Shown here: one piece after another, positions 1-9,443 of the stretch
How positions within the stretch are numbered: the stretch's first letter is position 1
Layout of the letters: every line of letters starts with the position of its first letter
Assembly (NCBI RefSeq): GCF_012848855.1
Contig: NZ_CP051630.1
Location: 1,219,501 to 1,283,500, forward strand
Length of the DNA: 64,000 nucleotides
Direction of reading: 5' to 3'
DNA from: Pyruvatibacter mobilis
GTDB lineage: Bacteria; Pseudomonadota; Alphaproteobacteria; CGMCC-115125
Translations under genes and position numbers: made by a program
The notes under the pieces: generated by a model
The model's database searches: none
Seen by the model: the letters and a program-made list of their open reading frames with translations, nothing else
What the model was told of the DNA's origin: nothing

Positions 1-857
1 GGCTGGGGCAGGGAGCCGGTCTTCTCTTCGAGTTCGGCGAATGTCGGGCGCGTGTCGCTGAGCAGGGCCTTGCGACCGAACTCAACAGAGACCGCCGGCG
101 GGTAGCCAGACAGATGCGCCAGGATCGCAGCCTTGATGCACTGATAGTATTTGGCTTCCGCGTCATAGGTTGCTTTGAGCGAGGCCGTCATCGGCGCGAA
201 GAACCCGTAGGCCACGAACACGCCGAGGAAGGTACCGACGAGGGCGCCACCGATCAGCTTGCCGAGCACTTCCGGCGGTTCGTTGATCGAGCCCATCGTC
301 TTGATCACGCCCAGCACGGCGGCAACGATGCCAAGAGCGGGCGTGCCGTCGGCAAGGGCCTGCATGGCGTCGACCAGCTGGTGGCGTTCATTGTGATGGG
401 TCTCCAATTCCTCATCCATCAGCGCCTCCATCTCGTGGGGGTTTTCCGTACCCAGCGTGATCAGGCGGATGTAGTCGCAGATGAAGTCGACGGCGTGGTG
501 GTCAGAGGCCACGGAGGGGAACTGCTTGAAGATTTCGGAGTCGTGCGGGTTCTCGACGTGGGCTTCCAGCGCTAGGTTGCCCTTGGCTTTGGCGAGCTTG
601 AAGAACTGGAACAGGCAGGACAGCAATTCGAGATAGCTGTCCTTGTTGTAAGGCGAACCTTTCATGAGGGTGCCCATGGCACCCCCCATCTGCTTAATGA
701 CGGTTCCGGGGTTCGCAATAATAAAGGCGCCCAGCGCGGCACCCAGAATGATGACGCCTTCGAAGGGCTGCCACAGCACGCCCAGCTTGCCGCCCATTGC
801 CGCGTAGCCGCCAAGCACGCAGACAAAAACAGTAATAATGCCGACAATAAGCTTCAT
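1..857 (-). CDS. motA: Flagellar motor stator protein MotA (3' end outside window)
   Basis: Proton-conducting stator subunit that works with MotB in the inner membrane to drive flagellar rotation. Reading the minus strand from the ATG at 857 gives an N-terminal helix beginning MKLIVGIITVFVCVLGG, a second helix ending in GAALGAFIIANPG, a long cytoplasmic loop rich in Glu and His, and the paired C-terminal helices around LGIVAAVLGVIKTMG and LIGGALVGTFLGVFVAYG, which are typical MotA signatures. About 285 residues are present, close to the usual 285-295, so only a few C-terminal residues are missing. motB would be expected just beyond the left edge. Family assignment is confident. Confidence 0.93.
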   Translation of the reverse strand, partial: MKLIVGIITVFVCVLGGYAAMGGKLGVLWQPFEGVIILGAALGAFIIANPGTVIKQMGGAMGTLMKGSPYNKDSYLELLSCLFQFFKLAKAKGNLALEAHVENPHDSEIFKQFPSVASDHHAVDFICDYIRLITLGTENPHEMEALMDEELETHHNERHQLVDAMQALADGTPALGIVAAVLGVIKTMGSINEPPEVLGKLIGGALVGTFLGVFVAYGFFAPMTASLKATYDAEAKYYQCIKAAILAHLSGYPPAVSVEFGRKALLSDTRPTFAELEEKTGSLPQ

Positions 858-950
858 CGCACGGAAGGCCCCGAATTGGTCGCAAGTCCGCGCGCCGCAG
901 GGCAAGGGACTTTTCTGACGTTATCTGACCGGAACTTTCCCCCAATCGCG

Positions 951-965
951 TTAACACGCGGTTGA
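951..965. promoter_or_regulatory. Possible CtrA-type site upstream of motA
   Basis: TTAA-N7-TTGA lies in the divergent region between motA and the flavin reductase gene, about 95-110 bases before the motA start. It differs by one base from the alphaproteobacterial CtrA full site TTAA-N7-TTAA. CtrA commonly controls motility genes in this class. A single short match can arise by chance, so this is only a candidate. The rest of 858-1156 shows no other feature I can name. Confidence 0.3.
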
Positions 966-1156
966 GGTTGACGAGCGTGGTTAATGCTTTGCAAATGCAC
1001 AAGCGTCTGCTGGCCTGGGTACGTGGTGGTCTTGCAGCTGCGTTCATACTCTCCGGTGCACCGGGCCAATTCCGCCATTGTGCCGGAGGGGGGAACCACA
1101 CTAGAAGTGCCGGGCGGGGCCACTCCACGATCCGACCTTCGCCGGGGCTAGACTTG

Positions 1157-1639
1157 ATGACAGAAAATTCTCGCGAATTCCGTAACGCGCTCGGCTGCTT
1201 TGCCACCGGTGTGACCGTTGTGACAACACGCCGGCCGGACGGTGCGCCGGTCGGGATCACGGCGAATTCATTCTCTTCAGTGTCTCTGGACCCGCCGCTC
1301 GTGCTGTGGTGCATCGACAAGTCGTCGGATTGCTTTGATGATTTTCAGGCTGCGGATCGTTTCGCGATCAACGTGCTTGCTGCTGACGACATGAATGTCA
1401 GTAATGACATGGCGCGGACCGGTCGGGACGGTGTCGGAGACCATGGGTTCAGCGACGGGCCGGTGCTTGGTTTGCCGGTTCTTGAACGGGCACTTGCGCA
1501 TTTCGAATGCGAGGTCGAGCACCGCCACGCAGGCGGTGATCACGTCATTCTGGTGGGCCGTGTGAAGGGCATGCAGTCGCGGCAGGACGGAGATCCGTTG
1601 CTCTACTTCCGCGGGAAATACGCGGCGATCACCGGCTAG
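1157..1639 (+). CDS. Flavin reductase-like (FMN-binding split barrel) protein
   Basis: A 160-residue protein of the flavin reductase-like family, which binds FMN and typically reduces flavin with NAD(P)H to feed a partner monooxygenase. Visible family features are the opening FRNALGCFATGVTVVTT, the segment PVGITANSFSSVSLDPPLVLW and the C-terminal HVILVGRVKGM followed by PLLYFRGKY. The ATG at 1157 is chosen because it places the family's N-terminal signature directly at the start; a longer upstream extension is possible but carries no recognisable sequence. Its stop overlaps the convergent MarR stop in a shared CTAG. No oxygenase partner lies alongside, so its substrate system is unknown. Confidence 0.85.
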   Translation: MTENSREFRNALGCFATGVTVVTTRRPDGAPVGITANSFSSVSLDPPLVLWCIDKSSDCFDDFQAADRFAINVLAADDMNVSNDMARTGRDGVGDHGFSDGPVLGLPVLERALAHFECEVEHRHAGGDHVILVGRVKGMQSRQDGDPLLYFRGKYAAITG

Positions 1640-2124
1640 GCGCCGCCGGTCTCTTCCTTCAGAGCCTTCACGTTGTCCCGCATGCGCGAGAGGACCTTCA
1701 GCGCATGGGCGTAATCGTCCGGTGAGATACCTTCCTTGGCGCGGGCGTGGATCATGGTGAAAACGCCCTGGCCGAGAAACTTGACGCTGTGGAAGTAGTC
1801 GGTGAGCCAGATCTGCTTGGATCGCCGGTCTGTCGGGTGGGGACGTCTTTCCACCAGCCCGCTTTTCTCAAGCTCGTCGACATGGGGACCGACCGACACT
1901 TTGTGGATGCCCATATCCTCGGCCAGTTCGGTCTGGGTCCTGCCGTCACGTTCCATGAGCAGCCCGAGGATCTGTGAGCCGGATCGGCTCATCGGCATGC
2001 GCCGGTCGTACTCACCGGACAGCAGCCGGCCGAACTCCTGCAGCAATGTAGAGAACTCAAGCGCTTCTTCGATTTCGCGGGGGTCCGGCTGCGGCGCGGC
2101 TTTCGGCGGGTCCTTGATCATCAA
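1636..2124 (-). CDS. MarR-family transcriptional regulator
   Basis: A 162-residue winged-helix regulator. The recognition region reads SQILGLLMERDGRTQTELAEDMGIHKVSVGPHVDELEKSGLVERRPHPTDRRS as successive helix and wing parts, the wing DRRSKQIWLT being classic MarR. It lies 44 bases after the penicillin-acylase-family gene on the same strand and is probably cotranscribed with it. A small inverted repeat (GTGCG...CGCAC, 2134-2152) sits in the gap. The ligand and targets cannot be read from the sequence; control of its own operon is the usual arrangement. Confidence 0.87.
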   Translation of the reverse strand: MMIKDPPKAAPQPDPREIEEALEFSTLLQEFGRLLSGEYDRRMPMSRSGSQILGLLMERDGRTQTELAEDMGIHKVSVGPHVDELEKSGLVERRPHPTDRRSKQIWLTDYFHSVKFLGQGVFTMIHARAKEGISPDDYAHALKVLSRMRDNVKALKEETGGA

Positions 2125-2168
2125 ATCAGTATAGTGCGTGGCGGCAGCGCACGTCAGAAATTTCCCTG

Positions 2169-4580
2169 TTAAAGATCTGTCCCGGGCATCAGGCGGAGCG
2201 TGCCTATGGCATTGGCTTCGATCTGCGACCGCTCGGTGATCATGGGAACGTGTTCACCGTCCGCCCAGAGAGTTGCGAATGTATCGTACCAGGGAGATGT
2301 GGGGTTGCCGGACTGACCGGTCGAGATGATGAAAACAGAATTGTCCAAATCGTTGAAATCGAAGACGGCTCTGTACCCCGCCGCGTGGACATTGGCGAAG
2401 GGACGGTCCGTGCTGCTGCCAGTTTGTCCTCTGTTGACCGTGTAGGGTCCCCCGGCGCTTTCCCGTTCGATGTTGAAGATATCCCGCAGTACGGGCACGA
2501 ATCCGAACGGCAGATGGTTGTTGATGACAGGATGCGCCTTGCCCCAGCGCCAGGTGCTCATGTCGGTTCCATATAGTGCGTTGAGGTCGTTAAGACCGGC
2601 TGCGAGTGCTTTACGGACGACATCCGTACAATGCTCTGGTTCCGGCGTAAGCCTGTCATCGCACCACTTGGCAGCAGTGGGGTCTGATCCGGAAAGCGCA
2701 TTGAGGATGAATGTTTCCCGGCGGCGCGACGCGCTATCTGCAAGCTCGCCGAGTTCGTCCGCATACAGAGAAGCATGTAGGCGACGCAGAGCAGCATGGA
2801 AGATGAGCGGCTGGCTGGCATCTCTCTCCATTCTTGCGTCCCAGTTGCGCAACAGGTTCTGCGCTTCGGCCATCTGGTCGGTTTCCGGTTCGACGCTGGT
2901 GAAATAGGGCGTCAGCTTTTCTGCCATTTGCGATTTGTTGTCGGCCAGAATGGCTTCAAAGCTGGCGACGTCGTGGTCGCGCTTCGCTTCGATCATTTCC
3001 TCGATGCGGTTGGCCCGGTAGGGCGCGTCCCAGCTTGATGAAATGTAGTAGAGAAAATCATCGGGAATGATCTTGTTGTTGGCAGTCGCAATGTAACCGT
3101 GGGCCGGGTTGATGATCTGAGGCAGACCGGCGTGGGGGACGAGCCCCTGCCACTCGTCCGCTGCCGTGGCACCAGACGCCGGGAGTAAACCACCAGTCGA
3201 ATGGGCTTCACCCCGCAATGGCACGCGGGCGGGGGCGATCATGCCGATGTTACCCTCAGTATCTGCCACGACCATGCTTTGCATGGGGGATACATGCAGG
3301 CGGGTGGCTTCGAAGAACTCGGTCACACTCCGGGCCTTTGTGAAGCGGTATCCGGCCTCGATCGTTGTGTCCTCGCTTGTGAGCGCTGTCCATCTCAAGG
3401 CCACAACGTGGCCGTCCTTCACCACATCATCCACGGTGTCCGCCAATGCATCGAGAACCGGGCCGTTGCGTGTTTCCCGGATTGTGAGCGTTTCATCCTC
3501 GCCCAGGCGGACCCGGATTGTTTCCTCGCGTGTTGTAAAGTCCTGCCACCCTTGCGGGGTGCGGTACTGGCTTGGTGCGTCGGGGTTCGCTTCTTCGATC
3601 ACGAGATCCTGTGTGTCCGGTCCCGTGTTGGTGAAACCCCACGCAATATAGTCATTGCGGCCGAGAATGATCGAAGGGATGCCGGGGATGGTGACGCCGA
3701 TGATGTTGGCGCCATCGGCGCTCATATGGGCGGCGTACCAGATGGACGGGGCGAGCATTCCCAGATGCGGATCGTTGGCGAGGAGCGGTTTACCGCTCTT
3801 TGTCCAGGTTCCGTCCACGACCCAGTTGTTTGAGGCGCCAGGTGGGCCGGTATCCGGGATGGCAGCCAGAATCCGTTCGAGGCCCAAGGTACGATACAAC
3901 CGGGCCATATCGCGGATCGCCGGTTTGCTATCGGTATCGTAGGGTGGGTCGAAAGTCTCGAGCTCCTCATCGGACAGGACCTCCATCAGCCGTGTGCGGA
4001 GGATTTCCGAAAAGGCATTGCCGGACAGGCCGGCAGCCAGCAGTTTGACGAGCCCTACGGAATCCGCTGGCTGCCATGGTTCGGGTTCGTGCCAGAGCAT
4101 CTGAAATTCTGGTGGCAGCGGGCGATCAGACGCCTCTATGTAGGTATTCACGCCGCGTGCATAGGCATCCAGCATGCTTCGCAGTTCCGGCGACAGATCG
4201 TCGAGGGAGCGATCTGCATGGCCATACATGTCGAGCGTGCGGATGACGCGATCAGCGGGCAGGGCAGGTGCCCCGAAAATTTCGGATAGCCGCCCCTGCA
4301 CAACGCGGCGAAACAGCTCCATCTGCCATAGCCGGTCCTGGGCATGGGCGTATCCCAGGGCGTAAGCGGCATCAGCATCTGATTGGGCAAAGATGTGGGG
4401 AATGGCGTACTCGTCGCGCACGATGTCCACCGGCGCTGTGACGCCGTTCACCGTGGCCTTCCCGTCATAGTCTGGCAGGGCCCGTTGCGAGAGACCGATC
4501 AGATTGAGGATGAGAAGGGCAACAAGCGTCAGCAGCGCGGTGATCGTGATTCCGCCCCAACGGATGATCTTTGCAAACAC
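2169..4580 (-). CDS. Penicillin acylase family (Ntn-hydrolase) protein
   Basis: An 803-residue precursor of the penicillin acylase / acyl-homoserine lactone acylase superfamily, which hydrolyses amide bonds in N-acyl compounds after self-cleavage. Residues 10-32 form one hydrophobic segment (signal or anchor), so the enzyme should face the periplasm. The alpha-chain motif DEYAIPHIFAQSDADAAYALG and the cleavage site around residue 250 (PPGAS-NNWVVDG) are clear, with Ser250 as predicted N-terminal nucleophile of the beta chain. LLANDPHLGM and NDYIAWGFTN are further family motifs. Length fits the family. The substrate (beta-lactam, AHL, peptide or lipid amide) cannot be deduced. It is followed by a MarR gene. 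Confidence 0.9.
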   Translation of the reverse strand: MFAKIIRWGGITITALLTLVALLILNLIGLSQRALPDYDGKATVNGVTAPVDIVRDEYAIPHIFAQSDADAAYALGYAHAQDRLWQMELFRRVVQGRLSEIFGAPALPADRVIRTLDMYGHADRSLDDLSPELRSMLDAYARGVNTYIEASDRPLPPEFQMLWHEPEPWQPADSVGLVKLLAAGLSGNAFSEILRTRLMEVLSDEELETFDPPYDTDSKPAIRDMARLYRTLGLERILAAIPDTGPPGASNNWVVDGTWTKSGKPLLANDPHLGMLAPSIWYAAHMSADGANIIGVTIPGIPSIILGRNDYIAWGFTNTGPDTQDLVIEEANPDAPSQYRTPQGWQDFTTREETIRVRLGEDETLTIRETRNGPVLDALADTVDDVVKDGHVVALRWTALTSEDTTIEAGYRFTKARSVTEFFEATRLHVSPMQSMVVADTEGNIGMIAPARVPLRGEAHSTGGLLPASGATAADEWQGLVPHAGLPQIINPAHGYIATANNKIIPDDFLYYISSSWDAPYRANRIEEMIEAKRDHDVASFEAILADNKSQMAEKLTPYFTSVEPETDQMAEAQNLLRNWDARMERDASQPLIFHAALRRLHASLYADELGELADSASRRRETFILNALSGSDPTAAKWCDDRLTPEPEHCTDVVRKALAAGLNDLNALYGTDMSTWRWGKAHPVINNHLPFGFVPVLRDIFNIERESAGGPYTVNRGQTGSSTDRPFANVHAAGYRAVFDFNDLDNSVFIISTGQSGNPTSPWYDTFATLWADGEHVPMITERSQIEANAIGTLRLMPGTDL

Positions 4581-4704
4581 GGTCTTGCTCCCCCCGGAGT
4601 GAATGTCGGCTTGTCGGATTCTACGCGCGGATGCGTATTCCGGTTCTGGCTCGATTCATGTTTAGTGCGCGCAACAGATAAGCACGTGCGACAGGAGTTA
4701 CCAT

Positions 4705-5586
4705 ATGGCGAAAGTGGCGTTTATCGGTCTCGGCGTGATGGGGTTTCCCATGGCCGGGCACCTGGCCGAGGCCGGCCATGAGGTGACCGTTTGGAACCGC
4801 ACCACCGCCAAGGCCAAGAAATGGCGGGAAGCTTACAAGGCGAGCCACGGAGGGAGCGGGGCCTGGACACCTGCAAAGGCGGCTGAGGGTGCCGAGATCG
4901 TGTTTGCCTGCGTCGGCAATGATGACGATGTGAGGTCGGTTACCGTTGGGCCCGACGGGGCCTTTCATGGAATGGCCCCGGGGACGGTCTTCGTCGATCA
5001 TACGACGGCGTCAGCTGATCTGGCCCGGGAGTTGGCCACAGAGGCACAGTCCCGCGGCTTTGGTTTCGTGGATGCGCCTGTTTCCGGCGGTCAGGCCGGT
5101 GCCGAGAATGGTCAACTAACGATTATGTGCGGCGGTGACGAGGCGGATTATGCGACGGCTGAACCGGTGATGGCTGCCTACGCCAAACAGGCCCGGCTGA
5201 TGGGACCGACCGGGTCCGGCCAACTGACGAAAATGGTCAACCAGATCTGCATTGGTGGTCTCCTGCAGGGGCTGTCAGAGGCGATCAACTTTGCCCAAAA
5301 GGCAGAGCTTGATGTGGCCGCCGTCATCGACGTGATTTCCAAGGGCGCAGCGCAGAGCTGGCAGATGGAGAACCGCTGGGAGACCATGTCAAAAGGCGAA
5401 TACGACTTCGGATTTGCCGTGGACTGGATGCGCAAGGACCTTGCCATTTGCCTGGCTGAAGCCGAACGCAATGGCGCCTCACTGCCGGTGACCAGGCTTG
5501 TCGATGGATATTATGCCGAGGTGCAGGATATGGGCGGCAACCGCTGGGATACGTCGAGCCTGATTGCTCGGCTGCGCAAGGACTAG
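4705..5586 (+). CDS. Beta-hydroxyacid dehydrogenase (3-hydroxyisobutyrate / tartronate-semialdehyde reductase family)
   Basis: A 293-residue NAD(P)-dependent enzyme. The Rossmann start is VAFIGLGVMGFPMAGHL, the substrate-binding segment is FVDAPVSGGQAGAENGQLTIMCGG, and the catalytic Lys lies in LTKMVNQICIGG. AGGAG at 4693 precedes the ATG at 4705 by a good distance. Part of the segment around residues 40-55 is a short insertion relative to the mmsB-like paralogue at 11682. It stands alone, divergent from the penicillin-acylase-family gene. It may reduce a 2-hydroxy-3-oxo acid or succinic semialdehyde; the exact substrate is not readable. Confidence 0.88.
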   Translation: MAKVAFIGLGVMGFPMAGHLAEAGHEVTVWNRTTAKAKKWREAYKASHGGSGAWTPAKAAEGAEIVFACVGNDDDVRSVTVGPDGAFHGMAPGTVFVDHTTASADLARELATEAQSRGFGFVDAPVSGGQAGAENGQLTIMCGGDEADYATAEPVMAAYAKQARLMGPTGSGQLTKMVNQICIGGLLQGLSEAINFAQKAELDVAAVIDVISKGAAQSWQMENRWETMSKGEYDFGFAVDWMRKDLAICLAEAERNGASLPVTRLVDGYYAEVQDMGGNRWDTSSLIARLRKD

Positions 5587-5907
5587 CCGAGCGGTAACGT
5601 TCCTGCGCTGTTCATGCAGGACGTGGATCGGGACAAAGCGGGTGAACGCTGCCATAGCGGTCCTTCATGTCCATGTCTGAATGTCCGATGTCCGGTGGTC
5701 AAAGTCGCGATGGCAGCGCATCCTGCACAGCAAACCAGGGACAGGCCCGCTGTGTAGCTCACGCAGGATAGGGCGAGGTTTGGACAGGATAAACGCGGCT
5801 TAGGTACTGGGGAAAAGTAAATTCTGGCGAATTTGGCGTAGATAAACACTAACGAATCGTAAATATTTTGACCGCGGAGCACAGAATATGGTAGATGTCC
5901 ATCTTGT
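5587..5907. other. Intergenic region left of the two-gene cassette
   Basis: No gene is supported here. The left half has the usual GC-rich composition; from about 5770 the sequence becomes A/T-rich and continues so into the cassette. Short ATG-bearing frames exist but have no family look. I found no tRNA fragment, no transposase remnant and no clear flanking direct repeat that would mark an integration site. The promoter for the cassette should be within 5770-5900, but no convincing -35/-10 pair or strong ribosome binding site is visible. Confidence 0.6.
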
Positions 5908-6618
5908 ATGGACAATATATTGAAATTTTCAGATTATGACGCTTTTGCCTACGTCGCTTGCGGCGTGGTTGCATTTGCTATTTCTGATGTCCTTTTCGAT
6001 ACCCGGCTGGTGTTTACATCTGGGTGGACGTTTTCGGAAGGTCTCCTTTTTTTGATCGCAGCATATTTGGCCGGGCATCTCGTAGCGTCGCCGTCAAGTT
6101 GGGTATTGGAAAAACTGTTCGTCGGCAAAGTACTGGGGGCTCCCACGGCTCATCTAATTGGTCTAGGGCCACCAGGCCGGTTAGGGGCAAGTCTTAGACC
6201 TCTGTTCCGGGGCTATTTCGCTGAGATGCCAAAAAAGCAACTTTCAGCAGTCGCGCAAAGCGAGAACCTCACCGCAAACAACTCCGTAGACGGAGTATTC
6301 TGGCGCGCATATGTGGTGGCTCGACACAATCCGATCTCTTCCGCTCGAATGGAATCTTTTCTCAAGCTGTACGGATTTTGCCGGAACATGAGCTTCTTAG
6401 GTTTGGCAACGTTCGTCGGCGCTCTGTACATCGGCGTTTCGAATTGGTGTGAGGGCGGATGGCACGATCTCGTGGAAACACATTTAGTGATGAGTACGGC
6501 AGCAGGGATCGTTTGGCTTGTTCTACTCCTGCGCTACCTGAAATTTTATCGTCTTTACGCGCTTGAAGTGCTCTTGGCTTACGCAAAGTCAATTTCAGAT
6601 AAGGACCGACGATCATGA
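5908..6618 (+). CDS. Four-helix membrane protein of unknown function (cassette gene 1)
   Basis: I do not recognise this 236-residue protein. Hydrophobic helices are predicted at about 12-30 (AFAYVACGVVAFAISDVLF), 44-61, 156-178 and 193-212. The ~95 residues between helices 2 and 3 are hydrophilic and contain GLGPPGRLGASLRPLFRGYF; the C-terminus is a short basic tail. It begins at an ATG with no strong ribosome binding site. It ends in a 4-base ATGA overlap with the metallo-beta-lactamase-fold gene, so the two are translationally coupled and probably act together. Codon use is A/T-richer than in all neighbours, suggesting acquisition by transfer. Confidence 0.75.
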   Translation: MDNILKFSDYDAFAYVACGVVAFAISDVLFDTRLVFTSGWTFSEGLLFLIAAYLAGHLVASPSSWVLEKLFVGKVLGAPTAHLIGLGPPGRLGASLRPLFRGYFAEMPKKQLSAVAQSENLTANNSVDGVFWRAYVVARHNPISSARMESFLKLYGFCRNMSFLGLATFVGALYIGVSNWCEGGWHDLVETHLVMSTAAGIVWLVLLLRYLKFYRLYALEVLLAYAKSISDKDRRS

Positions 6619-7520
6619 TGCAAATTGTGGTTCATGACGTTGGGCACGGGGCTTGCGCTTCGATCCGGTTCCCCAATGGGAAACTGCTTATGTTTGATTG
6701 CGGCGCCGGAGGGGATGAAGGGTTCTCACCTGGTGCTTGCTATTGGAACCAGACCATTGACATGCTGACCCTCCAAAATCTCGATCACGATCACGTGGAA
6801 GGGATTTGCTCTCTCGTTGGCAATGTCAGCATTTGCGGACTCTTCAGTAACCCCTCTATCGGGGTAAAAGAGTTTGACGCGCTCAAGACATCTGGCTCGT
6901 CTCCCGCACTGAATTTAGTTCGTGACGTGATTGCAGCATTTGGACCCACGGTCGGCATCTCTGAGATAGACCTTGGGGGTGCACGAGTGACTTGGTGTTG
7001 GCTGAATTATGGTGATGCCGGAATTTCTACAACAAACGATCTGAGTGTGGTTGCGGTTGTTGAATATGGTCAATTCAAAATTGTCTTCGGGGGTGATCTA
7101 GAAAAACTTGGCTGGCAGCTTTTGATGCTGAACCCAGATATTAGGCGCGTCATTTCTGATGCGAACATTTTTGTTGCTTCGCATCATGGTCGCGATAGCG
7201 GTAGAAATGAGGAAGCAATGGGAGCAATGCGGCCTGATGTGGTTATTTTTTCTGATAAACGACGGCGATATGAAACGCAAAATACAAACTCATGGTATCG
7301 CCGCCGGACTAAAGGAATTGTGGATAGATCAGGGACCGAAAATATCTTTGATCCAAAGCTTCGTCACGTTCTTACGACACGGCGAGATGGCACATTGACT
7401 ATCAACGTTAATCAATTTGGTCGCTATGTAGTCTATCCGGGTCGCGCGAGCGAGCCGAAGACTGACAGCATGCTAGAATTCGAGAAAATCTTAGCGCTCT
7501 TGGACCCTATTTGTGCCTGA
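6615..7520 (+). CDS. Stand-alone ComEC-like metallo-beta-lactamase-fold protein (cassette gene 2)
   Basis: A 301-residue MBL-fold protein. The opening VVHDVGHGACASIRF and LLMFDCG match the start of the ComEC/Rec2 hydrolase domain. The metal motif reads N55-L-D57-H-D59-H60, so the first His of the usual HxDxDH is Asn. TNDLSVVAVVEYG leads to the metal Asp161 in FGGDLE, and H190-H191 lies in VASHHGRDSG, both as in ComEC. The competence channel domain is absent. About 70 residues after the fold include a basic stretch (KRRRYE, YRRRTKG) that could touch nucleic acid; that is inference. It overlaps the preceding membrane-protein gene by 4 bases and is as A/T-rich. Confidence 0.82.
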   Translation: MMQIVVHDVGHGACASIRFPNGKLLMFDCGAGGDEGFSPGACYWNQTIDMLTLQNLDHDHVEGICSLVGNVSICGLFSNPSIGVKEFDALKTSGSSPALNLVRDVIAAFGPTVGISEIDLGGARVTWCWLNYGDAGISTTNDLSVVAVVEYGQFKIVFGGDLEKLGWQLLMLNPDIRRVISDANIFVASHHGRDSGRNEEAMGAMRPDVVIFSDKRRRYETQNTNSWYRRRTKGIVDRSGTENIFDPKLRHVLTTRRDGTLTINVNQFGRYVVYPGRASEPKTDSMLEFEKILALLDPICA

Positions 7521-7544
7521 GAAGGCCAAATCCGTCGAGTGTCT

Positions 7545-8612
<1,068 letters not shown>

Positions 8613-8666
8613 TCATTAAAAGGCTTGGCGGAATTCGGCAAGCGAGTGCTTTCAAGGTGAGACAAG

Positions 8667-9320
8667 ATGCGTCTGTTGTCACGGGATGAAGTCCGCTCGG
8701 TTTATGATGCCTTCGGAGCCCGGCAGGACAGCCAGGGATGGTACGAGGATGTGCCGCTGGCGGAGCTCAAGGAGCATATGAGGTTCCAGGACGCGGAATT
8801 CGTACTCGAGCTTGGATCAGGCACAGGCAAGCTCGCGCATGAGATCGTTACAGAGCTCACTCCTGCAGGCACCAACTATCTTGGGCTTGATGTCTCGCCG
8901 GTGATGGTGAATCTGGCGCGCAATCGGTTGCGGCACTGCGGAAATGCCTTTGCCGTGGTTGGGGACGTGCGCGCACCCCTTCCTCTTGCTGACGGCTCTG
9001 TCAGTCATGTGCTGGCTGCCTATGTGCTCGATATTTTCTCGGAAGAGGATATCAGGTCGATCTACAGCGAGGTCGGTCGCGTCTTGCGGCCCGGTGGCCT
9101 GTTTGGCGCGGTGAGTCTGTCAACTGGCGGAAATCTCTGGTCGCAGATGGCCAGCAGGGTCTGGTCATTCGTGCACACGATGCGGCCCCAGGCTGTAGGC
9201 GGGTGTCGGCCTGTCGAGCTGCTGTCCTGCGTGCCGGACGGATTTGACGTCGCGCATTCCTGCAAAAAGATCGGTGGCGGTATTCCGTCTGAAGTCGTGG
9301 TGGCGCGGAAGCCTCGCTGA
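8667..9320 (+). CDS. Class I SAM-dependent methyltransferase
   Basis: A 217-residue methyltransferase of the UbiE/Methyltransf_11 type. Motif I is VLELGSGTGKLAHEI (about residues 50-64), motif II is NYLGLDVSPVMV, the acidic end of strand 4 is VVGDVRAPLPLADGSVSHVLAAYVL, and RVLRPGGLFG is the post-motif. It starts close to, and divergent from, hemB. Nothing in the sequence or context names the methyl acceptor; similar proteins act on quinones, lipids or small molecules. Confidence 0.85.
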   Translation: MRLLSRDEVRSVYDAFGARQDSQGWYEDVPLAELKEHMRFQDAEFVLELGSGTGKLAHEIVTELTPAGTNYLGLDVSPVMVNLARNRLRHCGNAFAVVGDVRAPLPLADGSVSHVLAAYVLDIFSEEDIRSIYSEVGRVLRPGGLFGAVSLSTGGNLWSQMASRVWSFVHTMRPQAVGGCRPVELLSCVPDGFDVAHSCKKIGGGIPSEVVVARKPR

Positions 9321-9443
9321 GGGTCCGTGCGCAGGCAATAATCACGCATCCGCTCCGCATTTGAGGTGCGTTGACGGGTTCAGCGGGCCTAGCTACACCC
9401 CAAGGCAACAAGAGGAACTGATGCTCGGGGAGTGACGCCGCCG

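Noticed and set aside
114-575. A 153-codon plus-strand frame inside motA
   Set aside because: Antisense shadow of a clear MotA protein; His/Gly/Val-rich translation typical of reverse-frame artefacts.
5583-5915. A 110-codon minus-strand frame left of the cassette
   Set aside because: No family character, overlaps the cassette start and has a Cys-rich, random-looking translation.
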